Shown here: positions 42,196 through 50,215 of the stretch, one piece after another | Layout: each line of letters opens with the position of its first letter | How positions within the stretch are numbered: the first letter of the stretch is position 1 | NCBI RefSeq assembly: GCF_014197245.1 | Contig: NZ_JACIFF010000002.1 | Coordinates: forward strand, 448,106 to 512,105 | From: Neolewinella aquimaris | GTDB taxonomy: Bacteria; Bacteroidota; Bacteroidia; Chitinophagales; Saprospiraceae | Length of the DNA stretch: 64,000 bases | Direction of reading: 5' to 3' | Made by a program: the position numbers and the translations under genes | The notes under the pieces: model-generated | The model's input: only the letters and a program-made list of their open reading frames with translations | The model's database searches: none | Told to the model about the DNA's origin: nothing

Positions 42196-43506
42196 ATGCC
42201 GATCATCGTTACCCTACTGGCCGTTGCGGCCCTGCTCGTCCTCATTGTATTTCTTAAATGGCACCCCTTCATCGCCCTCGTCGTAGTGGCGGTAGCCGCC
42301 GGACTCGGCCTGGGAATGTCAGCCGAAGCCACCCTCGCCGCCATAACTTCCGGAGTAGGCGGAACCCTGGGTGGGTTGGCCCTTATTCTGGGCCTCGGTG
42401 CGGCCCTGGGCGGCGTTGTTGCCGAAACGGGTGCGGCCCGGGTAATTACGGATCGATTGGTAGCCGGACGCCGGGGTTCCTCGGTAGTCTGGGGACTCTG
42501 CTTGGTAGGATTTTTAATCGGCATCCCGCTTTTTTACTCCGTCGGCTTCGTCATGATGGCCCCGATCATTTTCGCAACCGCCAAGAAGACGGGGCTCCCC
42601 CTCGTGATGGTAGCGGTAGCTTCCGTAGCCTCCCTTTCGGTTACCCACGGCTTCCTGCCGCCCCACCCGGCACCCGTACTCATTGCCGACACCTTCGGGG
42701 CGGATATTGGTAAGACCCTTGTGTACGGACTGATCCTGGCAATTCCATCCGTCATCATTGCCGGCCCCCTGTTTGCACGAACGCTGCGCGACATGCCGCA
42801 GACAACCGGAGCAGCCGTACTGGACGACGCTGAGTTCCCTGACCGGCTCCCCACTTTTTCCAGTGCGGTCTTTTGCGCATTGTTACCGGTATTGTTACTC
42901 GCCGGAGTAGCGATCGTAAAAACGGTCGACGACACCTTCGTTTCTTCTCCCCTTCTTTTTGTGGTGGGTGATGCTACGGTAGCCCTACTGATCGGCGTGA
43001 TCGTTTCAATGGTTGTCCTGGGCCGTCAGACCGGACAATCCATTCCTCACTTAATGTCGCGAGTTGGAGCGCAACTGGCCCCCATGGCTGCAGTCTTGCT
43101 CATCATCGCCGGTGGCGGGGGATTCAAGCAGGTACTCGTAGACAGCGGCACCAGCGACTTCATCGTAGCTACCCTCGAGGGGTTCAACGCCCATCCCCTG
43201 CTCATTGCCTGGCTCATTGCCGCGGCACTCCGGATCACCCTGGGCTCCGCCACCGTAGCGGCCATCACGGCGGCGGGCATCGCATTACCCCTCGCAAGCA
43301 ACGGCACCGTAGCCCCCGAATTGCTCGTACTCGCCACCGGAGCGGGAAGCCTCACCTGTAGTCACGTCAACGACACCGGTTTCTGGCTCTTCAAGGAGTA
43401 CTTTGGCCTCACGGTCACCCAAACCCTCCGCAGTTGGACGGTCATGGAAACCATCGTCAGCCTCGTCGGATTGGCCGGTTGCTTTGCGCTGGATCTGTTT
43501 GTTTAG
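42196..43506 (+). CDS. GntP family gluconate/organic acid:H+ symporter
   Basis: 436 residues, the family's usual length, with about 12 membrane segments. Family features: H-G-F-L-P-P-H-P-A-P near residue 152, and the C-terminal L-R-I-T-L-G-S-A-T-V-A and S-H-V-N-D-T-G-F-W. These proteins take up gluconate or related sugar acids with protons. No gluconate kinase is adjacent. Confidence 0.93.
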   Translation: MPIIVTLLAVAALLVLIVFLKWHPFIALVVVAVAAGLGLGMSAEATLAAITSGVGGTLGGLALILGLGAALGGVVAETGAARVITDRLVAGRRGSSVVWGLCLVGFLIGIPLFYSVGFVMMAPIIFATAKKTGLPLVMVAVASVASLSVTHGFLPPHPAPVLIADTFGADIGKTLVYGLILAIPSVIIAGPLFARTLRDMPQTTGAAVLDDAEFPDRLPTFSSAVFCALLPVLLLAGVAIVKTVDDTFVSSPLLFVVGDATVALLIGVIVSMVVLGRQTGQSIPHLMSRVGAQLAPMAAVLLIIAGGGGFKQVLVDSGTSDFIVATLEGFNAHPLLIAWLIAAALRITLGSATVAAITAAGIALPLASNGTVAPELLVLATGAGSLTCSHVNDTGFWLFKEYFGLTVTQTLRSWTVMETIVSLVGLAGCFALDLFV

Positions 43507-43619
43507 GTGGTGGGTTGTTGGGTTAGGGAGTTGTTAAGTTGTTGAGTTAGTGGGTTGTTGGGTTTTGCACGCCGCAATTCACCAACCCAACAACTCACCA
43601 ACCCAACAACTCTCCCCCA
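43507..43619. repeat. G/T-rich repeats and long inverted repeat between convergent genes
   Basis: The gap holds several GTTGTTGGGTT / GAGTTGTT units. The left arm (43544-43564) is complementary, with few mismatches, to the C/A-rich right part (about 43583-43613, itself two ACCAACCCAACAACTC copies). The loop is about 20 nt. The transcript would fold into a large hairpin from either direction and could act as a shared terminator; no T tract is needed to notice the repetition. Confidence 0.75.
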
Positions 43620-44618
43620 CTACCGCACCAGCCCGCACAATTCCTTCACCTCCCGCACCGTCTCTTGGGCCCGTTGGCGAATTTCGTGACTGCTCTGCTT
43701 GATTTGGTTTTTAACGGCTTTCCGGTCACTCTTGAGTTCCTGGTAGCGCTCGCGGATGGGAGTCGATACCGTAACAAGTCCGTCGGCTACGGCTTCCTTT
43801 AGGTCTGCATACCGGAGGCTTCCGCTTTCGTAGTCCTGAAGGAGGGATGCATGGGCTTCGTCCTGGCCGGAAGCGTCGAGGAGGCTAAAAAGATTAGCGA
43901 CTCCGGCGGACATGGCTCCCGCGTCCCCGCCCTCACTTTGTCCGGTATCCGTGACGGCAGAGCGAATTTGCTTGCGAATGCGCTTCTCATCGGCAAAGAC
44001 GTCGATGTTGTGTTTATCGCCCAAGCTGGCGCTCATCTTGCGACTAGGGTCGGCGGTGCTCATAACCTTGGGGACCTTGGTGTAGAGCGCTTCTGGGATG
44101 GGGAAAAATTCCTTTCCGGCGAAGTTGTTGAACCGCTGGGCGATGTCGCGCGTCAGTTCGAGGTGCTGCTCCTGGTCCTTGCCGACAGGGACTGTAGTGG
44201 CCTTATAGATCAGGATATCCGCCGCCTGGAGGACGGGATAAGTGTACAGACCGGCGGAGATAAATTCCTCGTTCTGAGCGCTTTTGTCCTTGAACTGCGT
44301 CATGCGGCCGAGTTGACCGTAGCTTGTAAAGCAGTTCAGGATCCAGTTGAGTTCCGCGTGTTCCGGAATGAGGCTCTGGATAAAGAGGTTTTCGATCTTG
44401 ATGCCGCAGGCGAGAATACTGAAGCACGCCTCCCAGCTGTTCTCAATCAGTTTTTTGGCCTGAAAGGGCATCGACATGGCATGATAATTCGCGATCATGT
44501 AGATGCAGTCGTACTCCTCCTGCAGCAGTTTCCAGTTCTTCACCGCACCGAAATAGCGGCCGAAGTGGATTTTTCCGGTAGGCTGGATACCCGAGAGGAT
44601 GGTTTGGCGGTTGCTCAT
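43620..44618 (-). CDS. trpS: Tryptophanyl-tRNA synthetase
   Basis: 332 residues from the ATG at 44618; a longer in-frame start at 44702 adds 28 residues not expected in the family. Class I signatures: P-T-G-K-I-H-F-G-R-Y (HIGH-type) near residue 12 and D-P-S-R-K-M-S-A-S (KMSKS-type) near residue 190. S-G-I-Q-P-T-G at the N-terminus is typical of TrpRS. It charges tRNA-Trp in the cytoplasm. Confidence 0.96.
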   Translation of the reverse strand: MSNRQTILSGIQPTGKIHFGRYFGAVKNWKLLQEEYDCIYMIANYHAMSMPFQAKKLIENSWEACFSILACGIKIENLFIQSLIPEHAELNWILNCFTSYGQLGRMTQFKDKSAQNEEFISAGLYTYPVLQAADILIYKATTVPVGKDQEQHLELTRDIAQRFNNFAGKEFFPIPEALYTKVPKVMSTADPSRKMSASLGDKHNIDVFADEKRIRKQIRSAVTDTGQSEGGDAGAMSAGVANLFSLLDASGQDEAHASLLQDYESGSLRYADLKEAVADGLVTVSTPIRERYQELKSDRKAVKNQIKQSSHEIRQRAQETVREVKELCGLVR

Positions 44619-44622
44619 GCCG

Positions 44623-44630
44623 CGAAGGTA
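44623..44630 (-). promoter_or_regulatory. -7 box 4 nt before the trpS start, with -33 element
   Basis: Reading leftwards, TTTG (44651-44648), a 17-nt spacer, TACCTTCG (44630-44623), CGGC, then the ATG. This copy of the start-proximal box has a reasonable -33 partner. Confidence 0.5.
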
Positions 44631-44682
44631 AAGTGGACGGGCCGAACCAAACAATCGGCGCCGCCAAACATTCCTTGGGTTA

Positions 44683-45585
44683 ATGGTAAAATCACTACTC
44701 ATCCTGATCGCGCTCGGGGTAGGCCTTTTGCTCCCCCAACTCGACGACTACACCTACACCCTCCGGCCCTTCCTGATGGTCCTCCTGTTCTTCTCGTTCC
44801 TGAATGTGAAGATCGACCGCAGCATCTTCGCTTGGCAACAGGTTGCGATCGCCGTGCTCATGCCGGTCGTCGGGCTACTCGTGTACTACCTCGGCAACCT
44901 GTACACGGAAGAACTCGGGCTGACGCTGCTGCTCATGGGCCTGGCACCTACGGCAGTGATTACCCCGGTACTGGCCGGGCTGATGCAACGGCGGGCGGGG
45001 TACATGGTCGGTGCGATCATCGTCACTCACGTGAGTTTCGCACTTGTGGTTCCGGTGGTGCTGCCGGCCCTGCTTGGGGTTGAGCTGTCGTGGCGTTCGC
45101 TCGGCGAACTCGTCTATACCATCGGAAGTACGGTGGCGGGGCCGCTGGTACTGGGTCAACTGGCAAGGCGCTACGGGGGTCGGGTACTGACCGGACTGCG
45201 CCGGGTGGGGCCCTACTCCTTCGTCTTGTTTCTGAGTAACATCGCGGTGGCCAGTGGGAGCCTTTCGCACTATTTGCGGTACGAAAGCAGCGTGCCCTGG
45301 CAGTTTATTGTCATCGCCGCGGGCTGCATCGGGGTGCTTTTGGTGGTGAACTTTGCGATGGGTAGCCGCCTCGCACCTCCCGGCCACTGGGTAGAGGGAA
45401 GCCTAGCATTCGGGCGTAAAAACACCATGCTCTCCATTTGGATTGCTCTCGAATACATCAACCCACTGGTGGTACTAGGCCCGATGCTCTACATATTGCT
45501 CCAGAACATCTTTGTGGCGGGGCAGATTGTGGCCGTTGATCGTCACGACAAACGGGCGGGGACGGTGCCCCTGAAGTCGGAATAA
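44683..45585 (+). CDS. Bile acid:sodium symporter (BASS) family protein
   Basis: 300 residues with 9-10 predicted membrane segments. It shows the BASS pattern of an early P-F-L-M-V-L-L-F-F-S-F-L segment, a polar break in M-G-L-A-P-T-A-V-I-T-P-V, and a C-terminal G-S-L-A-F-G-R-K-N-T. The substrate of bacterial members varies (organic acids, bile acids, arsenite-like roles are known for relatives) and is not assigned here. Divergent from trpS across 64 bp. Confidence 0.82.
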   Translation: MVKSLLILIALGVGLLLPQLDDYTYTLRPFLMVLLFFSFLNVKIDRSIFAWQQVAIAVLMPVVGLLVYYLGNLYTEELGLTLLLMGLAPTAVITPVLAGLMQRRAGYMVGAIIVTHVSFALVVPVVLPALLGVELSWRSLGELVYTIGSTVAGPLVLGQLARRYGGRVLTGLRRVGPYSFVLFLSNIAVASGSLSHYLRYESSVPWQFIVIAAGCIGVLLVVNFAMGSRLAPPGHWVEGSLAFGRKNTMLSIWIALEYINPLVVLGPMLYILLQNIFVAGQIVAVDRHDKRAGTVPLKSE

Positions 45586-45641
45586 TGCGCCGATGGTGTG
45601 ACGGTATGGATAAGGTTGATTCTCGATCCGATTCTAACGGA

Positions 45642-45872
45642 TTAGGCCCGCTCCAGCGCCTGGATGCTCTCCTCGTAGCCTTTGAGCGTACGCGCCTGAA
45701 TTTCGGCGGTAGCGTTGAGCACCTTAAGTTCCTCGTTCAGTTTATTCTCCCGGACAGGATCTTCCTTGAAGAATCTTCGCTTTCGGTTAATTTCCAGTAA
45801 CTGTTGGATGGTCTGACTGAGCGCGATCTTTGTTTTGAGGTATTTATACTTCAGGTGTTTTCTTGTGCTCAT
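45642..45872 (-). CDS. Small basic coiled-coil hypothetical protein
   Basis: 76 residues, Lys/Arg/Glu-rich, with heptad-like spacing (L-L-E-I-N-R-K-R-R-F-F-K-E; E-L-K-V-L-N-A-T). No family recognised. It is the only plausible gene in 45.59-46.05 kb. The flanking 45873-46049 stretch is AT-richer than the rest and empty. Confidence 0.5.
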   Translation of the reverse strand: MSTRKHLKYKYLKTKIALSQTIQQLLEINRKRRFFKEDPVRENKLNEELKVLNATAEIQARTLKGYEESIQALERA

Positions 45873-46049
45873 TCGCTTGTTTAGTTTTGCTGGACGTCTC
45901 TCCAGTTACGACGAGAAAAGTAGGGAAAAATTGTCTGGCCAACAAATATTAAGATCCAATTTTTTCAGGCCTGCCGACAAACTAATGAACCCTAAAATTG
46001 AGACACTGGTTGCCCGAAAAATCAATTCGTGACGCGAATTTAACCCGGC

Positions 46050-47312
46050 TCATTCCCCCCGTCGAAACGGGTTGCGTTGCACCCATCCCTTCGCTTCAAA
46101 CACGGCTGGCACAAAACGGGGTACCAGGGCATTCACCACGGGCGAGCAGAGGCGCAGCTGGGTCGCGAATCGCCGGGGTTCTGCACCGATCGAGCTTTTA
46201 ATTTCCGGGGCGGTACGACCATAGTCCAGTTCCCGGTAACCACCCGAGAGTGCATCCTCCAGCAGATCAAACAGCATGTTGTGATACAGGTGGTGGCTGT
46301 ACTTATACGACTCCCGTAAGCCGAGGTAGTGCGCCTGGTACAACGGACCATTTGCAATCGCTGAGGTAAATCCGACCAGCTGCCCGTCCGGTGTAAAATA
46401 TCCGTGCACCTCCCCCACCCTCACCAGCCAGCTGAGGTAGGCAGGGGTAAGCGCGGTCAGGTTGAAGGCCGCCCCGCTCGTCGTCTCGCGGTACAGGGCG
46501 TACATCGCTTCGAGTCGATCCTCAGCCTCCGAATGCTGTATTCGACGCCGCGTAAGTTTACCCAGCTTACTCCTTGCCCTCCGGTAGCGAACGCGGTATT
46601 TGCTGGTCAGGCTCAGCTGGTATTCCTCCACTGAATTCCACTCCTGAAGGTCGAGAACCATGACCGGATCGACGGGCAGGGTGGTGAAGCCGCGTCGCGA
46701 AAGTTCCCGTTCACCGACCGAATCAGCCCGACATACATCTTTGACCAGCACCGCACGGTAGCCGGGGCGCTCCGCAAGCAGGGTATCCGTCGTTGCAGAC
46801 AGCAGGTGTGCCAGTTCCCGCCCAGACAGCCATTCCGTGCCTTCCTGCGCCAGATCTCCCGAAGTGAGCAGTTGCCCGATCACCAACACCTTGCTCGTCA
46901 GGGGCGCTAGAATTCGCCGGCGGAAATTCCACCGCGAGGTGAGTCCCTTCGCTGTTTCGCTGACTTGTGCCCCCAGCCGGAAATAAAAGGATTGTACCGA
47001 CAGCAGAATGCGCCTCCCGCTTGGGGTATGAGTTAGTATGACTGCCTCGGTAGTCATCCCCTGGGGGTGCGAGTTGAGAAACGCGAGGGTCGGTGCCCGC
47101 AGCCAAAAGTTATCGAGGCGCCGTGGTTCGGGCCAGCTTAGGGTAATTTCCCGTACGTCGTCGTATAGGGTCAGTTGCCAATCGGATAGGTTTTCCAAAG
47201 ACCGCACCCTGCGCTTCCCGGTACGGGTTGCGGAGGGCAAAGACGGGCAGAACATACTCATAGACGCGATGCGGGATTTGGGATACAACGCACGGCACGG
47301 CGCAAAGGTCAT
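46050..47312 (-). CDS. GNAT-type acetyltransferase, BioF2-like
   Basis: 420 residues if the ATG at 47312 is used; a start near 47261 is also possible since the family-like part begins near residue 35. The C-terminal half has the FemAB/BioF2-like acyltransferase pattern: Y-R-R-A-R-S-K-L-G near residue 240, A-M-Y-A-L-Y-R-E-T near 270, G-Q-L-V-G-F-T-S near 310, and Y-R-E-L-D-Y-G-R-T near 375. Such enzymes transfer acyl or aminoacyl groups to small molecules or cell-wall precursors; the substrate is unknown. No membrane segment is seen. Divergent from the stress protein across 50 bp. Confidence 0.8.
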   Translation of the reverse strand: MTFAPCRALYPKSRIASMSMFCPSLPSATRTGKRRVRSLENLSDWQLTLYDDVREITLSWPEPRRLDNFWLRAPTLAFLNSHPQGMTTEAVILTHTPSGRRILLSVQSFYFRLGAQVSETAKGLTSRWNFRRRILAPLTSKVLVIGQLLTSGDLAQEGTEWLSGRELAHLLSATTDTLLAERPGYRAVLVKDVCRADSVGERELSRRGFTTLPVDPVMVLDLQEWNSVEEYQLSLTSKYRVRYRRARSKLGKLTRRRIQHSEAEDRLEAMYALYRETTSGAAFNLTALTPAYLSWLVRVGEVHGYFTPDGQLVGFTSAIANGPLYQAHYLGLRESYKYSHHLYHNMLFDLLEDALSGGYRELDYGRTAPEIKSSIGAEPRRFATQLRLCSPVVNALVPRFVPAVFEAKGWVQRNPFRRGE

Positions 47313-47362
47313 ACCAAATCAAGTCGACGGGGGTGTATCTTCGTGCCAATTAGTGTATACAC

Positions 47363-48184
47363 ATGATCAACCGAATCCTTGTTCCCGTCGATTTCAGCAT
47401 CGGTTCCGCAGCCGCCCTCCGGTATGCCGAAGCCATGGCCGTCTCCGTGGGTGCCCGCGAGGTCAGGGCCATCCACGTCTTCACGCCCCAGACGGTTTCC
47501 GGCGACGCAAGCCTGGTCGCTCCGGTCGGTGAGTTAATGGACGCCCGGGAAGAAGCCATGCACGAATTTCTCCGCAACATACCGTGCCCGACGGGCATCC
47601 GGCGTCGCAGCGAACTGGTCCTCGGCTTTCCGGGCGACAAGATCGTAGAAGAAAGCGCTGCTACTGACCTGGTAGTTCTCGGCGCAACGGGAGATTCCGA
47701 CATCCTCGAACAGGTCTTCGGCAGCATCGCATCCTCCGTTGCCCAACGCGCTAAGTGTCCGGTCCTGCTCGTGCCCAGTAAGGCGGTATTCGAAGACTAT
47801 CGCCACATCCTGTACGCCAGCAATAGCCTCTCCCTTAGCCGGCGGGCCGTACTGAAGTTGATGGACTTCAACGAGCTCTTCCGCGCCCGCATCCACTTCG
47901 TCCACGTCAACGACGACAACAGCGAGCACCGCCGCGAACGTGAAAAGCTATTTGCTCCGCTCTTCAACAATCCCGATCCCGAATTTGCCTTCGAGATCGT
48001 GGAAGTAACGGCCGAATCGGTGCAAAAAGGCCTGGTAGATTACCTCCGCGCCAATCCCGTCAAATTGGCCGTTATGGTCACCCAACACCGCGGCTTCTGG
48101 GAACGGCTGTTCCACCACAGCAGCACGAAGCAAATGATCCTGCACCCGGAAGTGCCGGTGTTGATCTTCCATTTAGAAGAGTAA
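47363..48184 (+). CDS. Universal stress protein with two UspA domains
   Basis: 273 residues. Domain 1 (1-142) starts I-L-V-P-V-D-F-S and carries the ATP-binding G-A-T-G...G-S-I-A-S-S-V near residues 110-127. Domain 2 (about 148-273) starts I-L-Y-A-S-N-S-L but lacks the glycine loop, so it is probably non-nucleotide-binding. Cytoplasmic stress protein; the exact role is not readable. A TATCTTCG box at 47336-47343 lies 19 nt before the start. Confidence 0.9.
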   Translation: MINRILVPVDFSIGSAAALRYAEAMAVSVGAREVRAIHVFTPQTVSGDASLVAPVGELMDAREEAMHEFLRNIPCPTGIRRRSELVLGFPGDKIVEESAATDLVVLGATGDSDILEQVFGSIASSVAQRAKCPVLLVPSKAVFEDYRHILYASNSLSLSRRAVLKLMDFNELFRARIHFVHVNDDNSEHRREREKLFAPLFNNPDPEFAFEIVEVTAESVQKGLVDYLRANPVKLAVMVTQHRGFWERLFHHSSTKQMILHPEVPVLIFHLEE

Positions 48185-48210
48185 TAGTCAGCCTCGCCTG
48201 GGTAAACGCG

Positions 48211-50052
48211 CTAACTCTCCACCCGCAAGTTGTCGATGATGAAGTTCTGCCGCGTCGGCGTATTCTTCCCCATGTAGTAGCTGAGTAGATCCTCGATGTT
48301 GGTGTTGTCGGCCATGACGACGGGCTCCAGGCGGATGTCGTCACCAATGAAGTCCTTGAATTCATTCGGACTAATCTCCCCGAGACCCTTAAATCGGGTG
48401 ATCTCCGCCTTGCCGCGAAGCTTTTCGATGGCCTCCTGCTTTTCCTCCTCGCTGTAGCAGTAGTAGGTTTTCTGCTTGTCGCGCACCCGGAACAGCGGCG
48501 TTTCCAGAATGTAGAGGTGGCCCTTCTCGACCATATCCGGAAAGAATTGCAGAAAAAAGGTCAGGAGCAACAGACGGATGTGCATCCCGTCGACGTCCGC
48601 ATCGGTTGCGATCACGACCCGGTTGTAGCGGATCTCGTCGATGTCGTCTTCGATGTTGAGCGCATGCTGGAGCAGGTTGAATTCTTCGTTCTCGTAAACG
48701 ACCTTTTTCGTGAGCCCGTAGCAATTCAGCGGCTTACCGCGCAGCGAAAAGACCGCCTGCGTCTGCACATCCCGCGCCACCGTGATCGACCCACTAGCGG
48801 AGTCTCCCTCGGTAATGAAAATGGTCGTGCCCAGGCGGGTTTCCTCATCTTTCGTCTTACCGTCACTAAAGTGAGCCCGGCAATCGCGCAGTTTTTTGTT
48901 GTGCAGGTTGGCCTTCTTGGCGCGCTGATTGGCCAGCTTTTTGATGCCGGCAATCTCCTTGCGCTCCCGCTCCGACTGCTTGATGCGCTTTTCCAGCGAC
49001 TGGGCGATGGTCGGGTTCTTATGCAGAAAATTATCCAGGTGCTCCATCAGAAAATTCTTCAGGAAGGTCTGGACGGTCGGCCCCTTGGGGCCCATATCGG
49101 TACTGCCGAGCTTGGTCTTGGTCTGCGATTCGAATACAGGTTCCTCCACCTTGATAGCGATGGCCGCAATCACGCTGGCGAGTATATCCTTGCGGTCGTA
49201 ATTTTTATTGTAGTGTTTCTGGACGGTTTCCACCAGCGCCTGCCGAAACGCGATCAGGTGAGTCCCCCCCTGGGTGGTGTGCTGGCCGTTGACGAAACTG
49301 AAGTAGGTTTCCCCGTACGCATTGCCGTGGGTTATGGCCAACTCGATGTCGTCGCCCTTCAGGTGAATGACGTCATAGCGGAGTTGCTCGACGTTGGTCT
49401 TACGCTCCAGCAAGTCGCGCAGCCCGTTCTTCGAAACCAGCGTCTTACCGTTGAAGTTGATCTTCAGTCCGGCGTTGAGGTAGGCGTAGTTCCAGAGCTG
49501 GTTCTCGACGAAGTCGGTTCGGAAACGATACTTCTTGAAGATGTTGCCGTCCGGCACGAAGCTGACAAAGGTGCCGTTCTGCTCGCCGGTCTTGGTTGCC
49601 TTATGTTCCTTCACCAGATTGCCTTCCGAAAAATCGGCCTGTACGAGTTTCCCCTCGCGTACCGCGTACACCCGGAAATCCTCCGAAAGGGCGTTGGTGG
49701 CCTTCAGTCCCACCCCGTTGAGGCCGACGGCCTTCTTAAAGGCCTTGCTGTCGTACTTGCCCCCGGTGTTGATCTTGGAAACCACGTCGACCACTTTCCC
49801 GAGTGGAATGCCCCGGCCGAAGTCCCGCACCTTTACCGTGCCGTCTTCAATAATCACTTCGATCTGCTTGCCGTGCCCCATGACGTACTCGTCGATGGAG
49901 TTGTCAATCACTTCCTTCAGTAGAATATAAATTCCATCGTCCGGACTGGAACCATCGCCCAGCTTACCGATGTACATACCGGGCCGCATGCGGATGTGCT
50001 CCTTCCAGTCGAGGGAGCGGATGTTGTCTTCAGTATAGGTCGCTTCTGCCAT
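48211..50052 (-). CDS. parE: DNA topoisomerase IV subunit B (ParE)
   Basis: 613 residues, the short Bacteroidota ParE length. GHKL ATPase motifs: [10 protein letters not shown] near residue 46, R-D-F-G-R-G-I-P near 75, [11 protein letters not shown] near 110. TOPRIM motifs: E-G-D-S-A-S-G near 415 and D-A-D-V-D-G-M-H-I near 500. With ParC it decatenates daughter chromosomes. GyrB is similar; length and the C-terminal [11 protein letters not shown] favour ParE. No parC is adjacent on the right, and the next leftward gene is convergent. Confidence 0.9.
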   Translation of the reverse strand: MAEATYTEDNIRSLDWKEHIRMRPGMYIGKLGDGSSPDDGIYILLKEVIDNSIDEYVMGHGKQIEVIIEDGTVKVRDFGRGIPLGKVVDVVSKINTGGKYDSKAFKKAVGLNGVGLKATNALSEDFRVYAVREGKLVQADFSEGNLVKEHKATKTGEQNGTFVSFVPDGNIFKKYRFRTDFVENQLWNYAYLNAGLKINFNGKTLVSKNGLRDLLERKTNVEQLRYDVIHLKGDDIELAITHGNAYGETYFSFVNGQHTTQGGTHLIAFRQALVETVQKHYNKNYDRKDILASVIAAIAIKVEEPVFESQTKTKLGSTDMGPKGPTVQTFLKNFLMEHLDNFLHKNPTIAQSLEKRIKQSERERKEIAGIKKLANQRAKKANLHNKKLRDCRAHFSDGKTKDEETRLGTTIFITEGDSASGSITVARDVQTQAVFSLRGKPLNCYGLTKKVVYENEEFNLLQHALNIEDDIDEIRYNRVVIATDADVDGMHIRLLLLTFFLQFFPDMVEKGHLYILETPLFRVRDKQKTYYCYSEEEKQEAIEKLRGKAEITRFKGLGEISPNEFKDFIGDDIRLEPVVMADNTNIEDLLSYYMGKNTPTRQNFIIDNLRVES

Positions 50053-50075
50053 TTAACGCTGCTGTTCTTACCGGA

Positions 50076-50107
50076 CAAACATACGAAAAACCGAGAATAT
50101 TATCAAA
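50076..50107 (-). promoter_or_regulatory. Promoter of parE
   Basis: Reading leftwards, TTTG (50107-50104), a 20-nt spacer, then TATGTTTG (50083-50076), which matches TAnnTTTG exactly. The ATG is 23 nt further on. This is the best promoter in the window. Confidence 0.7.
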
Positions 50108-50215
50108 CAATTTGTTTTACGTGCCCCGTTTCCCCCATCCCCCCAGCAAACAAACAATACCCGCGTTTCAGACTTTTAGAAATGATGAACATTACCCCCA
50201 CCCCACGCCATTCCC

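Noticed and set aside
43851-45083. 410-residue frame spanning trpS antisense and the BASS start
   Set aside because: It crosses two well-supported genes in the wrong frames and has no recognisable domain.
48517-49923. 468-residue frame antisense to parE
   Set aside because: A shadow of the ParE gene, whose ATPase and TOPRIM motifs are clear.
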